A stretch of DNA of 64,000 nt from Gammaproteobacteria bacterium. Its GTDB lineage: Bacteria; Pseudomonadota; Gammaproteobacteria; Enterobacterales; Psychrobiaceae. The notes below the pieces were generated by a model. The model saw nothing but the letters and a program-made list of their open reading frames with translations. It searched no databases and was not told where the DNA came from. Numbering within the stretch: position 1 is the stretch's first letter; every line of letters starts with the position of its first letter. This document shows positions 46,650-56,748 of the stretch, piece after piece. The position numbers and the translations under genes are program-made. Location: the NCBI GenBank assembly GCA_013214945.1, contig JABSRT010000001.1, forward strand, positions 91,805-155,804, given 5' to 3'.

Positions 46650-46682
46650 CATAGTTATCCACTAAATCTGTGGATAACTATG
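46650..46682. promoter_or_regulatory. Perfect 13-bp inverted repeat made of two opposed DnaA-box-like sites
   Basis: CATAGTTATCCAC (46650-46662), a 7-base spacer, then GTGGATAACTATG (46670-46682). Read outward-in, the right arm contains TTATCCACA, a consensus DnaA box, and the left arm TTATCCACT, one mismatch away. No T-tract follows, which argues against a terminator. It lies about 280 bases upstream of matE-uvrB. Confidence 0.55.
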
Positions 46683-46965
46683 TTCATGGAAATTTATAAG
46701 CGCGGCTAAGCCAGTGCCCATGCGGCTTGGCGATGATATAGTTGTTTTTTGTACAGGTGATGTTTTTCTTTAAAATTCAACAGGTTAATTTGTGTCAATC
46801 GGCCTGGGTAACAAGTCCAAAAACAATAATTAGATAGGCTGTTATTTATTCAAAAAATGAATAGAATAAAGTCAAATTTTGCGGGGTTAAGCTTGGCTTG
46901 ATTGTTCATTGTTATTGGTCTTTCTGTTAAAATTTACATTCTAGCCATTATAAGTTGCGAGCAAT
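46683..46965. other. matE-uvrB upstream region
   Basis: No gene seen. A CTGT-N8-ACAT element at 46924-46939, one base short of the LexA consensus CTGT-N8-ACAG, lies 27 bases before the matE start. If real, it would place matE-uvrB under SOS control. The evidence is weak. Confidence 0.3.
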
Positions 46966-48351
46966 ATGAATTCTTCGGTGTTATTAACCGGTCCAGTTAA
47001 ACCTACCTTGAAAAATATGACTATCCCGATGATGTTCGGTTTAATGATGTTAATGTCATTTAATTTAGTCGACACGTTCTTTGTTAGTTTACTTGGCACG
47101 CAAGCGTTAGCTGCTTTTAGTTTTACCTTCCCGGTGACTTTTATTATCATTAGCTTGGCAATTGGCCTTGGTGTCGGTGTATCGGCTGTCGTTGCAATAA
47201 CCTTGGGCCAAAAGGATAAAGCTAATGCTCGTCAACATGCAACGGTAGCCCTGATTTTGTCGATGGTGCTTATCTATGGCGTTGCATTATTAGTATGGTC
47301 GGTGTTAACACCAATCTTCACGGCGTTGGGTGCCACGCCAGCGCACATTACTTTAATTAGTTTATATATGACGCCTTGGTTATTGGGTAGTGTTTTTGTG
47401 ATCATGCCAATGGTTGGTAACTCGGTGATGCGCGCGTCAGGTGATACTAAAACGCCGGCGAAAGTGATGGCACTGGGCGCGTTAATTAATGCGTTACTCG
47501 ACCCGCTATTAATATTTGGTTATGGCCCCATTGCGCCAATGGGTATTACAGGGGCTGCACTGGCCAGCATTATTGCAAGTATCGTTAGCTGCATCTTAGT
47601 TTTCTATCGCCTGACCACCACCTATAACATGCTAGGTTGGGGCTATTCGCTAGCGCAAAGCATAGATTCTGCCAAAAAGGTGTTAGTGATAGCTTTACCT
47701 GCAGCGGCTTCTAATATGATGACCCCGATTGCCACCAGTATCGTGACCGCGATGGTCGCTTCTTATGGTAGCGAAGCGGTGGCGGCATTTGGGGTTGGCA
47801 GCAGGGTTGAATCATTTGCGCTTATTTTCGTCTTGGCACTGTCGATGTCTTTGCCACCTTTTATTAGCCAAAACTATGGGGCAGGGCAATATAACCGCGT
47901 AAAACTAGGGTACAATACCAGCGTTAAATTTGTACTGTGGTGGCAATTATTGGTCTATTTAATATTAATGCTTAGTGCGCAGCCGATTGCCCAGTTATTT
48001 GCTGATGATCCTAAAGTTATTGAAATAATTGTCAGCTACCTGATGATTGTACCGATAACCCATGGCTTAATTGGCGTCACCATATTGAGTAACTCATCCT
48101 TTAATGCGCTTCATAAACCATTGTCTGCCCTTAAACTCAATATTATCCGATTGTTTGTGTTGTTGGTGCCTTTTGTTTATATTGGCGGTCAAATCAATGG
48201 TATAACGGGTCTTTTTGTTGGCGTAGCACTAGCATGTGGTTTTTCTGGCATCATCGCTTATGCGACATTGTCACGCCAGCTTGCACGTTGTCACCAATCA
48301 CTGCCAGACACCACTAACGACATAGTATCGATAAATGAGAAATCAGCGTGA
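46966..48351 (+). CDS. MATE-family multidrug efflux transporter
   Basis: A 461-residue, 12-helix protein with two MatE domains (about 15-175 and 240-400). Family features include [25 protein letters not shown] near residues 26-50 and [34 protein letters not shown] near 148-181. It exports cationic compounds using a Na+ or H+ gradient. Its stop overlaps the uvrB GTG start by 4 bases, an unusual coupling of an exporter with a DNA-repair gene. Confidence 0.92.
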   Translation: MNSSVLLTGPVKPTLKNMTIPMMFGLMMLMSFNLVDTFFVSLLGTQALAAFSFTFPVTFIIISLAIGLGVGVSAVVAITLGQKDKANARQHATVALILSMVLIYGVALLVWSVLTPIFTALGATPAHITLISLYMTPWLLGSVFVIMPMVGNSVMRASGDTKTPAKVMALGALINALLDPLLIFGYGPIAPMGITGAALASIIASIVSCILVFYRLTTTYNMLGWGYSLAQSIDSAKKVLVIALPAAASNMMTPIATSIVTAMVASYGSEAVAAFGVGSRVESFALIFVLALSMSLPPFISQNYGAGQYNRVKLGYNTSVKFVLWWQLLVYLILMLSAQPIAQLFADDPKVIEIIVSYLMIVPITHGLIGVTILSNSSFNALHKPLSALKLNIIRLFVLLVPFVYIGGQINGITGLFVGVALACGFSGIIAYATLSRQLARCHQSLPDTTNDIVSINEKSA

Positions 48352-50333
48352 CCTTTAAATTACATTCGCAGTTTAAACCAGCGGGCGATCAGCCCACTGC
48401 CATTGCCCAGTTAATAGATGGCCTTGAGTCGGGTCTGGCTCACCAAACATTACTGGGGGTGACTGGCTCGGGTAAAACCTACACCATGGCTAATGTTATT
48501 GCTCACACTGGGCGCCCGACCTTAATTTTGGCACCTAATAAGACGTTAGCCGCGCAACTGTATGGTGAAATGAAAGAATTTTTTCCTGAAAATGCGGTTG
48601 AGTATTTTGTTTCTTATTATGATTATTACCAGCCCGAAGCCTATATGCCGGCTAGTGATACCTTTATTGAGAAAGATGCCGCGGTTAATGCCCATATCGA
48701 ACAAATGCGATTATCAGCGACTAAGGCACTCATTGAGCGTAAAGATGTTGTGTTGATTGCCTCGGTATCTGCCATTTATGGTTTGGGCGACCCAGAATCC
48801 TACATGAAAATGTTATTGCATTTCCGCGTGGGTGAGGTCATGGAACAACGGAGTATTTTACGCCGCTTAGCCGAATTGCAATACAAGCGTAATGATGTTG
48901 ATTTTGCGCGGGGCACTTTTAGAGTCCGTGGTGAAGTGTTAGATGTGTTCCCCGCTGACTCTGACAAGCTTGCGATGCGCGTAGAGATGTTTGACGATGA
49001 AGTTGAGCGAATTTCATTGTTTGATCCGCTCACTGGCGCGGTTGAACGAACGGTTGCCCGCTTTACGGTTTATCCCAAAACTCACTATGTGACACCGCGC
49101 GAAAAAATTCTGGCGGCGGTTGAGCACATCAAAACCGAATTGGCTGAGCGCCAAGGGCAGCTCCGCAGTTTAAATAAAGCGATTGAATTACAGCGGATCA
49201 CTGAGCGGGTTAGTTATGACATCGAAATGATGAATGAACTAGGTTATTGCTCGGGCGTTGAAAACTATTCGCGCTATTTATCAGGTCGGGCACCGGGCGA
49301 GCCGCCACCAACCTTAATTGATTACTTGCCAAGTGACGGGCTGTTAATTATTGATGAATCGCACGTCACCGTGCCACAAATAGGCGCGATGTATAAAGGC
49401 GACAGATCGCGCAAAGAGAATCTGGTGCAATACGGCTTTAGACTACCGTCTGCACTTGATAATAGGCCCTTAAAATTCGAAGAATTTGAAGCGATTTCGC
49501 CGCAAACAATTTATGTCTCAGCAACGCCAAGCGATTATGAAATGAACAAGTCTAATGGCGAAGTCGCGCGTCAAGTTGTTCGACCAACGGGTTTACTTGA
49601 TCCTCAAATTGAAGTGCGACCGGTATCTACCCAGGTTGATGATTTACTTAGTGAAATACACCTTCGTGTCGCCCTTGACGAACGGGTGTTAGCCACAACA
49701 CTGACTAAACGGATGGCGGAAGATTTAGCCGAATATCTCGATGATCATGGTGTACGGGCCCGTTATCTGCATTCCGATATCGACACGGTTGAGCGAATCG
49801 AAATAATCCGTGATCTACGTTTAGGCAAGTTTGATGTCTTAATCGGGATTAACTTGTTGCGAGAAGGTCTTGATATGCCCGAAGTCTCATTGGTGGCAAT
49901 CCTCGACGCTGATAAAGAAGGCTTTTTACGCTCTGAGCGTTCGTTGATTCAAACTATTGGTCGTGCCGCGCGTAACCTAAACGGTCGCGCGATTTTATAC
50001 GGTGATAAAATTACCAAATCAATGCAAAAGGCGATTGATTCGACCACTGCACGGCGTGAACTCCAGCATGAATACAACCTTGTACATGGCATTACTCCCA
50101 AAGGTCTCAATAAGAAAGTAACAGACATGCTCGATGTCGGTCAGAACGATGTGGTCGATAAAGTAGCCGATGTTACTGCGCAATATTTGACGTCATCAAA
50201 CAAAGAACTGGAGCAACAAATTGCGAAATTTGAACAAGAAATGTTTGAGCATGCCCGCAATTTAGAATTTGAGGAAGCGGCTAAAATTCGTGACGATGTC
50301 GCCGCACTTAATGATTTATTGCTAACGCGCTAG
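48348..50333 (+). CDS. uvrB: Excinuclease ABC subunit B
   Basis: A 661-residue nucleotide-excision repair helicase-like protein. Walker [11 protein letters not shown] (about 39-48), the beta-hairpin [12 protein letters not shown] (about 92-103), DESH, motif V/VI region [14 protein letters not shown] and QTIGRAARN, and the C-terminal UvrC-interacting UVR motif ([10 protein letters not shown] near 643) are all present. It starts at GTG inside the matE stop. Its 3' end overlaps the convergent rhombosortase gene by 12 bases. Confidence 0.97.
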   Translation: MTFKLHSQFKPAGDQPTAIAQLIDGLESGLAHQTLLGVTGSGKTYTMANVIAHTGRPTLILAPNKTLAAQLYGEMKEFFPENAVEYFVSYYDYYQPEAYMPASDTFIEKDAAVNAHIEQMRLSATKALIERKDVVLIASVSAIYGLGDPESYMKMLLHFRVGEVMEQRSILRRLAELQYKRNDVDFARGTFRVRGEVLDVFPADSDKLAMRVEMFDDEVERISLFDPLTGAVERTVARFTVYPKTHYVTPREKILAAVEHIKTELAERQGQLRSLNKAIELQRITERVSYDIEMMNELGYCSGVENYSRYLSGRAPGEPPPTLIDYLPSDGLLIIDESHVTVPQIGAMYKGDRSRKENLVQYGFRLPSALDNRPLKFEEFEAISPQTIYVSATPSDYEMNKSNGEVARQVVRPTGLLDPQIEVRPVSTQVDDLLSEIHLRVALDERVLATTLTKRMAEDLAEYLDDHGVRARYLHSDIDTVERIEIIRDLRLGKFDVLIGINLLREGLDMPEVSLVAILDADKEGFLRSERSLIQTIGRAARNLNGRAILYGDKITKSMQKAIDSTTARRELQHEYNLVHGITPKGLNKKVTDMLDVGQNDVVDKVADVTAQYLTSSNKELEQQIAKFEQEMFEHARNLEFEEAAKIRDDVAALNDLLLTR

Positions 50334-50936
50334 GCTGCGACGATATAACCAATAAACCAAAAATATTGGCAGAGCGGCAATGGCGCCGTATAAATGGGCG
50401 TCAACCGCGACATTGGCATTAATCAGTTCGCTCATTTGTGCCGATGCACCTGAGGTTTGTTCATAGTAAATTTTGGCCGCGATAGCGCCGAGCAACAGGT
50501 AACTGGTTTTTATACCGTGGTCTATTTCACTTAAACAGCCAACCACGAATAAGCCATGTAGATAACCTGACAAACCGACGTAATAGGTGATGTCAGGGCT
50601 GAAAAAATACAACAACAGGCCGACACTGCTGGCATTAATTATGGTGAAACCGAGCAAACTTCGCGCACTGAAATATTGACCAAATAATAAATGTAACAAA
50701 ACCAGACCCGCGAGGTTAAACAACAAATGCCAGCCGTTGGTGTGCAAAAAGTTTCCGGTGAGCAAGCGCCAGTATTGGCCATTGCTAATGAGTTCGTGAT
50801 TAAATTCAAGTGCTGGTTGTACCATCGGCTGAAATAGCGCTAAAACCATTGCAATAACCATCAATGCACACATAGTGAGTCCTTGCGGCGTGAGTGTTTT
50901 TGCGAATAATAATTTGGACCGAACTGAAAATAACAT
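50322..50936 (-). CDS. rrtA: Rhombosortase (rhomboid-family protease)
   Basis: A 204-residue, six-helix rhomboid-type serine protease. The oxyanion HxxxN motif is H70-N74, the catalytic serine S123 is in GLSGYLHG and the catalytic histidine H181 in DAHLYGA; the GxSGxxHG form is typical of rhombosortases. These enzymes cleave GlyGly-CTERM tails of type-II-secreted proteins, so such substrates should be encoded elsewhere in this genome. The last 12 bases overlap the uvrB 3' end. Confidence 0.85.
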   Translation of the reverse strand: MLFSVRSKLLFAKTLTPQGLTMCALMVIAMVLALFQPMVQPALEFNHELISNGQYWRLLTGNFLHTNGWHLLFNLAGLVLLHLLFGQYFSARSLLGFTIINASSVGLLLYFFSPDITYYVGLSGYLHGLFVVGCLSEIDHGIKTSYLLLGAIAAKIYYEQTSGASAQMSELINANVAVDAHLYGAIAALPIFLVYWLYRRSLAR

Positions 50937-51028
50937 CTTAATAAACCAACCCTTAGAAGATCTAATGCACTTAAACTTAGGTTACTATACTCACGAAAGC
51001 TGCAAAGCGTAAGCCGAGAACCCAATTA

Positions 51029-51652
51029 ATGAATAAAAGAGCACGTTGTGCACACTGTTTACGAGCGCCAGTGGCGTGTTTTTGTCACACGATTAAGTCA
51101 CTCGATAATCAGGTCAAGCTCGTTATATTACAGCACCCGAGCGAAGTGAAACATGCCAAAGGCACCGCGAAAATAGTCGAGCTGAGTTTAACTCATCGTC
51201 AAATTATGATCGGTGAAGATTTTAGCGCTAATGACGAATTTAACGCGTTATTTAATAATGACCAGCAGGTGCTGTTGTTATATCCACAAGACAACGCCAT
51301 TAGTCCCCGTCAGTTGAAACAACAACTTGAGGCCGACAGCAGTGTTAAGTTAAGTCATATTACAATTATTGTGCTCGATGGCAGCTGGAAAAAGGCCTAT
51401 AAAATATATTGCCTTAACCCGCTATTACAGTCATTGCCGTGTATTGGCATCACGCCGAGCGATCAAAGCAATTACCGAATTCGGAAATCGTCAAGAAGTG
51501 ACAGCCTTTCAACTGTTGAAGCCTGTTATCAGTTACTGACTGAGTTAGAAGGTGATAGTTTGAACTTTGAACCACTGCTCAACACTTTCAATGTGATGGT
51601 TGAACAGCAGTTAAACTCGATGCCAGCTCAAGTTCGCTCTCGCTACGATTGA
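51029..51652 (+). CDS. tapT: DTW-domain tRNA-uridine aminocarboxypropyltransferase
   Basis: A 207-residue protein of the DTW/YfiP family, which transfers the 3-amino-3-carboxypropyl group of SAM to uridine (acp3U) in the tRNA variable loop. Its N-terminal C-x2-C-x6-C-x-C cluster (CAHCLRAPVACFC, residues 7-19) suggests zinc binding. The LDGSW signature is near residues 121-125, followed by the C-terminal RIRKSSRSDSLSTVEA block. It is divergent from the rhombosortase gene. Confidence 0.88.
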   Translation: MNKRARCAHCLRAPVACFCHTIKSLDNQVKLVILQHPSEVKHAKGTAKIVELSLTHRQIMIGEDFSANDEFNALFNNDQQVLLLYPQDNAISPRQLKQQLEADSSVKLSHITIIVLDGSWKKAYKIYCLNPLLQSLPCIGITPSDQSNYRIRKSSRSDSLSTVEACYQLLTELEGDSLNFEPLLNTFNVMVEQQLNSMPAQVRSRYD

Positions 51653-51729
51653 TCTTGGCCGACATCGGTACTACGTTATTTCAGTCGTATTTTTAGTCGT
51701 TGCCCTGTATCAGGATAGTTGTTGCTGCG

Positions 51730-53016
51730 TTACTTTATTTGGCGTTGGACGACGTAGTAGGGGATGTCATTAATATTTAATACCAAGCGGCGAATTAAAT
51801 CGAGCCCGACCGAGGCTACATATTGCTGAAAGGCGCGGCGCGGCATAGCAATGCACAAACCCAAGCTATGCATTTTTGAATTATCGCCCCAAGCAAGCCA
51901 GACGGTACCGACTGGCTTGTCATCACTGCCGCCGCTAGGGCCAGCAATGCCTGAAACTGCCACCACATAATCAGACTCGCTCATACTTAGCGCGCCTTGC
52001 GCCATTTCTAATACGACTTGTTCACTGACTGCGCCATGATCTAGTAATGTTTGCGGCGCTACTCCAATGACTTTTGATTTAATTTGGTTGGAATAGGTCA
52101 CAAAACCGGCGTGGAACACGCCAGAACTACCAGCTACTTCAGTGATCAGCGACGACATTAAACCGCCAGTGCAAGACTCAGCAAAGGTCACTGTTTTATT
52201 TTTCTCAGCCAGCGCTGTTACTAACGCTTGGCCGAGGCTGGTTTTATTATCGCCAACCACATGGCCACCTAATAATTGTTTAACCTTGTGTTGCCAGTGT
52301 GCTTTATTACGATGACCTTGCTCGGAATCTGTGGTCAACTTTATTTCAATCAGTGGCATTGCGGCGCGAAACCCCAACTCGATATCATCAGGCCAATCAG
52401 CTAACTGGTTGCTTACTCGCTCTTGAATGGTTGACTCACCAATGCCAAATACCTGAAACTTTGTGACATCTGTGGTGCTGCTGAGATCAAACGTTTGAGA
52501 TATTATAGGGCTGATTTGCTCGCTAAGCATGGTGCGTAGTTCATGAGGCACTCCAGGCGTGGTGTAAATAGCACAGCCGTTGAGCTGAACAATAAAACCT
52601 GGCGCGCTGCCCGTTTTATTGTCGATAATGTCACAGCCCTGAGGCAAAATAGCTTGTTTTTTGTTGGCTTGGTTAAGCGGATAACCGCGTTTTTCACACC
52701 ATTGGCTCAATTGTTCGAGCGCCAGTGGGTGAACAACTAACGCGGTGTTGGCAGCCCCAGCTAATGCTTGGGCTGTCATGTCGTCAATGGTTGGCCCTAA
52801 GCCACCGTTAATAATTAAGATGTCAGCGCGGCGCGATTGGCTGATAATTTCTTCGGTCAGCAACGACAGATTGTCTTTTACCGTAACACGACGAGAAACT
52901 TCAAGCCCCAGCAAGCTAAGTTGTTGTGCGATCATTGCTGAGTTACTGTCGACAACATCACCAGACATTAATTCGTTGCCTGTCAGTAATAATTCAACCG
53001 TTAATTTTTTTGTCAT
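51730..53016 (-). CDS. cinA: CinA-family protein with nicotinamide-nucleotide amidase domain
   Basis: A 428-residue protein with an N-terminal MoaB/MogA-like domain (about 1-170: LLLTGNELMSGDVVDSN, GGLGPTIDDMTA, TPGVPHEL) and a C-terminal CinA/PncC amidase domain (about 265-425: FAESCTGGLMSSLITEVAGSSGVFHAGFVTYSNQIK, VSGIAGPSGG). The family recycles NMN to NaMN and can act on ADP-ribose. The chosen start is ATG 53016; upstream codons in the frame overlap the yaeQ promoter region and show no similarity. Confidence 0.93.
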   Translation of the reverse strand: MTKKLTVELLLTGNELMSGDVVDSNSAMIAQQLSLLGLEVSRRVTVKDNLSLLTEEIISQSRRADILIINGGLGPTIDDMTAQALAGAANTALVVHPLALEQLSQWCEKRGYPLNQANKKQAILPQGCDIIDNKTGSAPGFIVQLNGCAIYTTPGVPHELRTMLSEQISPIISQTFDLSSTTDVTKFQVFGIGESTIQERVSNQLADWPDDIELGFRAAMPLIEIKLTTDSEQGHRNKAHWQHKVKQLLGGHVVGDNKTSLGQALVTALAEKNKTVTFAESCTGGLMSSLITEVAGSSGVFHAGFVTYSNQIKSKVIGVAPQTLLDHGAVSEQVVLEMAQGALSMSESDYVVAVSGIAGPSGGSDDKPVGTVWLAWGDNSKMHSLGLCIAMPRRAFQQYVASVGLDLIRRLVLNINDIPYYVVQRQIK

Positions 53017-53132
53017 TGATCTATGGCCCATGTTTTGCAAAATTAGCTTACGGATTAGGCTCAAGCAGTAAAAACCTAGACAGTAAACACAATTGGAGTA
53101 AGATAGCGCATTTGAAATACGAGTGTAACAAA

Positions 53133-53678
53133 ATGGCACAAAAAGCAACAATTTATAAGGCAAATGTTAATGTTGCCGATATGGATAGAGAAGTCTATCT
53201 CGATCAAAGCCTGACGATTGCACTGCACCCATCTGAAACCCTGCAACGCATGATGTTACGTGTCGTTGCTTGGGCAGTTAATGCCAATGAACGACTAACG
53301 TTCACCAAAGGGCTGTGTGATGAAGACGAGCCTGACTTATGGCAAGTTAATTACAGCGACGAAATTGAATTATGGGTTGATCTTGGCACCCCAGATGAAA
53401 AACGAATCAAAAAATCCAGTGTGCGTGGTAAGCAAGCTGTTATCTATACCTACGGTGAAAATTCAGCTAAAAACTGGTGGAAGCAGCAAAAATCTACCGC
53501 CGCAAAATACAAAAACTTGTCAGTTTATTTCTTAGATGACGAATCGATGACTGCGTTGGCTAATGCGGCTGAGCGAACCATGAATTTACAATTTACAATT
53601 CAAGGTGGCGAGATTTGGTTAAACACTGAACAAGAAACGATTGCACTCACATTTGAAGCATGGCAGAGCCAAGACTAA
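53133..53678 (+). CDS. yaeQ: YaeQ family protein
   Basis: A 181-residue protein, the same length as E. coli YaeQ. Its ATPase-free nuclease-like fold is marked by ALHPSETLQRMMLRVVAWAVNA (about 31-52), DLWQVNYSDEIELWVDLGTPDEKRIKKS and YTYGENSAKNWW. The function is not settled, though the PD-(D/E)XK-like fold suggests a nuclease ancestry. The ATG at 53133 is used; the longer upstream frame is antisense to cinA and unlike the family. Confidence 0.93.
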   Translation: MAQKATIYKANVNVADMDREVYLDQSLTIALHPSETLQRMMLRVVAWAVNANERLTFTKGLCDEDEPDLWQVNYSDEIELWVDLGTPDEKRIKKSSVRGKQAVIYTYGENSAKNWWKQQKSTAAKYKNLSVYFLDDESMTALANAAERTMNLQFTIQGGEIWLNTEQETIALTFEAWQSQD

Positions 53679-53816
53679 TTAACCTGCGGTGATTTACGGA
53701 CAATGTGGCGGAGTATGCCGACTGATAACGGTTGACTGATAACAGCTGGCCAATAATAATATTTTGGATTGAACACCGATCGTCCAACGCCAGTTACTTC
53801 CACAGGAACGTTAGCC

Positions 53817-54152
53817 ATGCCACATTGTATTATTGAACATTCGAATGATTTAGCACCGTTAAGCTTGCTTAAAGCGGTGTATGACGGGGCTAAAAAATCG
53901 CAATTATTTTCTGATGCCGACATAAAAACCAGAACCATTGGTTTTGATCATTATCAGTCAGGTCCTATTAAAGCGCCTTTTGTTCATATCACCGCTAAAA
54001 TTTTATCTGGGCGCAGTTTAGAACAACGAACGATGTTAGCTAAATTGATATTAGCCGAGCTTGAAAAGTTAAGCTTAACAGCGACTTCATTAACGGTTGA
54101 AGTGCTTGACATAGAAAAATCATCTTATGCCAAAGTGGTCACTTCAGCTTAG
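53817..54152 (+). CDS. hpaF: 5-carboxymethyl-2-hydroxymuconate isomerase-like tautomerase
   Basis: A 111-residue tautomerase-superfamily enzyme of the CHMI type. The ATG at 53817 makes Pro2 (MPHCIIEHS) the N-terminal catalytic proline after Met removal, and CACAGGAACG upstream is a fair ribosome binding site. PFVHITAKILSGRSLEQRTMLAKLIL is typical. No other homoprotocatechuate genes are nearby, so its true substrate is uncertain. Confidence 0.85.
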   Translation: MPHCIIEHSNDLAPLSLLKAVYDGAKKSQLFSDADIKTRTIGFDHYQSGPIKAPFVHITAKILSGRSLEQRTMLAKLILAELEKLSLTATSLTVEVLDIEKSSYAKVVTSA

Positions 54153-54166
54153 AAAAGCGCGCTATC

Positions 54167-55399
54167 TTGCTTAAAAAGTCGTTGTTAATCATTATATTAT
54201 TGCTGATTGCAGTAGCGGCTGCATTGCAGGTTGATGATAAGCTTAGCGCTGAGTCAACCAAGCTTATCAGCGCAATAGACCCAACGACAAGCAGTGAGGC
54301 TTTTCTCTTCTTAACGGGCATTTACGCCAGTGAAAACCAGCAGCCATCCGTTGTTGGACAAGCGATGTTCGATCAGTTCCAACGCGCGCAAACTGACGAC
54401 TCATATCGGGTGGTGGCCTATCCAGACATTAACAAAATATCGCTGCCACAAGGCCCGCTTTTTTGTCAAACGTGGCAAGTGGGTTGTTTAGAGACTCTTT
54501 TTAATAGTGACAGTGATCTTAATAAGCTCTATAAACAGCATCAAATTTTGGTGCAGCGTGCCAATATATTTCATCGCTTTAGTGAATACACAACGCTGAC
54601 TAAACCGACTATTTCAGAGCAATATCCAGCATATACATACCTTGCGACGGCAAGTCGTTTAACGGTACTTTTGGCGATATCAACCTACCAATCCGGTCAG
54701 GTTCAACCAGCGATTAATGCTTTATTCGTGCATTTAAAGGCACTTAGACACTCATTAGCCTTGCAAGATAACCTGATTGGCAAACTGGTGTTTTTAAGTA
54801 AACTGTCTGAAATACTCGATGTCGCAAGTATTATGCTTAACAATTCAAACGGTAATGGCAGCATCAAGCAGATTAATGCCTTGAGTGAAGCTGAAAAAGA
54901 CTTTAGCTTGATTAGTGCCAGAGAATTCGCAATGACTTATTATACTTTCAAGCGATTAGACAAAAACCCAGATTTTTTTGAGCTTGGTGCTAATTTTCCG
55001 GGCTGGATCACCCGAATGCTTTACAAACCTAATATGTCAATTAACGCTACTGCACCATTTTTCACTCGGTTAGAGAGATTGGCCGCACTGACACCCGCCG
55101 AGTTTGCCATTGAAATAGCCAATAATCGCGAGGTGAGCCCATCGTCTTCTCGTGTTAGAAATTACATTGGTAATGTATTGGTGGCGATTTCGCCCAGTTT
55201 CGATAAATACGTGGCAAGGTTTATGGATTTTGAGGCAAAAATAGTGCTGTTTAACCAGCGCTATTTTTATCATGGCGATTTACATGACGCTAAAAATCCA
55301 TTTTATAGTGACCAGACACCTAATATATATCGAGATCGGGTTTGCTTTAGCGGGCCATTAGTAGATCAACGGTCGATGAGATGTGTTGCCACATTGTAA
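54167..55399 (+). CDS. Membrane-anchored/exported protein of unknown function
   Basis: A 410-residue protein starting at TTG 54167, 14 bases after the tautomerase. An N-terminal hydrophobic segment (about 4-20) acts as a signal or anchor. The rest is mostly helical, with no catalytic motif that I recognise. It has Cys pairs near residues 100-107 and 392-405 that could form disulfides, fitting the periplasm. No ATG or GTG is found near the 5' end, so the TTG start is the best available. It is likely co-transcribed with the tautomerase. Confidence 0.65.
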   Translation: MLKKSLLIIILLLIAVAAALQVDDKLSAESTKLISAIDPTTSSEAFLFLTGIYASENQQPSVVGQAMFDQFQRAQTDDSYRVVAYPDINKISLPQGPLFCQTWQVGCLETLFNSDSDLNKLYKQHQILVQRANIFHRFSEYTTLTKPTISEQYPAYTYLATASRLTVLLAISTYQSGQVQPAINALFVHLKALRHSLALQDNLIGKLVFLSKLSEILDVASIMLNNSNGNGSIKQINALSEAEKDFSLISAREFAMTYYTFKRLDKNPDFFELGANFPGWITRMLYKPNMSINATAPFFTRLERLAALTPAEFAIEIANNREVSPSSSRVRNYIGNVLVAISPSFDKYVARFMDFEAKIVLFNQRYFYHGDLHDAKNPFYSDQTPNIYRDRVCFSGPLVDQRSMRCVATL

Positions 55400-55579
55400 A
55401 TTTCTGTCTAAATTCTAATCTTAAAGTTAAATTCTAGTTCTAATTGGTTGAATGGCTAAAATTTAATAAGGTCCTGTTTTTAATCAACATAAAAAATTTA
55501 AAAGTAGTCAGAACAGCCAGCTATAAGGTACTATGGAAGCGTAGGTTAATAAACAAGCAGTTCGGGCAAAGAGAAGTAC

Positions 55580-56172
55580 ATGATTAGAAACTTTATGGTT
55601 TTGTTGATGTCAATTGTTCTATCGGGATGTGGTTCACCAAAATTAGAGCTTATCAGTGCGAATGGTACCACTTTAGCCTTTAGCCTTTGGCGACAGTTTG
55701 ACCCTCGGTGTCGGAACCACCTCCGCCAATAGCTACCCTGTAACTCTTGAACAGCTCAGTGGAATTAGGGTTGTTAATGCTGGAGTATCAGGTGAGGTCA
55801 GCGATGGTGGGCTTAAAAGGTTATCAGGGGAACTCAAACAAAGTTCTGCCGATTTACTGATATTGATCCACGGTGGCAATGATATTTTAAGAAATATAAA
55901 TCCTGATAAAATATAAAAAACATGTTGGAGCTAGCAAAGGCGTACCTGTGGCGCTGATTGGCATCCCACAGAAGAAGCTATTTTCTAATTCTGCGCCTTT
56001 TTATCAGGAAGGCGCCGATCAATATGACTTGGTTTTTGATGGCTCGCTTATTCGAAATTTACAGACCAGCCCCCAGTTAAAGTCGGACCATGTCCACTTC
56101 AATCAACAAGGGTATCGAAAAATGGCACAAGAGATTTATAAGCTATTACAAGATAATGGCGCGTTACGGTGA
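55580..56172 (+). pseudogene. Broken GDSL/SGNH-hydrolase lipoprotein (TesA-like)
   Basis: The ATG at 55580 opens a lipoprotein signal with lipobox LSGC. At about 55676-55689 a 7-base unit, AGCCTTT, is tandemly duplicated. Removing one copy restores the reading LAFGDSLTLGVGT, the GDS catalytic block. The next frame continues NAGVSGEVSDGGLKRL and HGGNDIL (the SGNH Asn block), hits TAA at about 55914, and the last block, DHVHFNQQGYRKMA (catalytic Asp-His), is in a third frame. There are thus at least two frameshifts; the intact ancestor would be a secreted esterase of about 200 residues. Confidence 0.87.
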
Positions 56173-56247
56173 TAAAGCTTAGTAAGGTGCTTAGTCGCGA
56201 AATTTTGTTCATTAAATGGACGTTTTAATTTATAAGAGTGGTGAAAA

Positions 56248-56685
56248 GTGAAATTGTTGTCAGTTATAATGGGAATAGTGACTTGTTTATTATTAAATGG
56301 CGAGTCGCTTACGATAATCAATCAAAATTGGGTTTTACTCTATGCTGAATTGACGAAATTTTTGTTTGGGATAAACGGCTTAAATGAAACTGTTGAAACT
56401 GTTTTTTTGATAGTGTGGGTACAGTTACCACTTCTTTTTCTATTCTCTGTATTTAGTACGTTGTTGATTTGCACGTTTGGAAGAACAAGGTATTATATCT
56501 ATTCGTTTTTAACGACGACAATCTTGCTATTTTTTATCTTAAATAAGCTGCCAGTATTTAATTTTATATTAGAGCCGTTAGATGGTATGCGTTTCTACCA
56601 TGTAATGGTAAATTTATTTTTATTCTTAATCCTATTTGTCTACTTAAGCGGCGTTCTTAACAAACATAAGAGTCGTCATATTTAG
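56248..56685 (+). CDS. Small four-helix membrane protein of unknown function
   Basis: A 145-residue, strongly hydrophobic protein starting at GTG 56248. Predicted helices lie at about 3-17, 48-72, 82-97 and 117-136. I recognise no family and see no clear catalytic residues. It follows the broken GDSL gene by 75 bases on the same strand. Confidence 0.5.
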   Translation: MKLLSVIMGIVTCLLLNGESLTIINQNWVLLYAELTKFLFGINGLNETVETVFLIVWVQLPLLFLFSVFSTLLICTFGRTRYYIYSFLTTTILLFFILNKLPVFNFILEPLDGMRFYHVMVNLFLFLILFVYLSGVLNKHKSRHI

Positions 56686-56748
56686 ATTACAGATGCACGT
56701 TTGCTATTTTAGTCAGTTGGCTCCAGTCCTGGGCCATTTTACAGTAGA

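Noticed and set aside
52926..53132. Extended N-terminus of yaeQ
   Set aside because: The extra codons run through the cinA 5' end, and the ATG at 53133 gives exactly the YaeQ family length.
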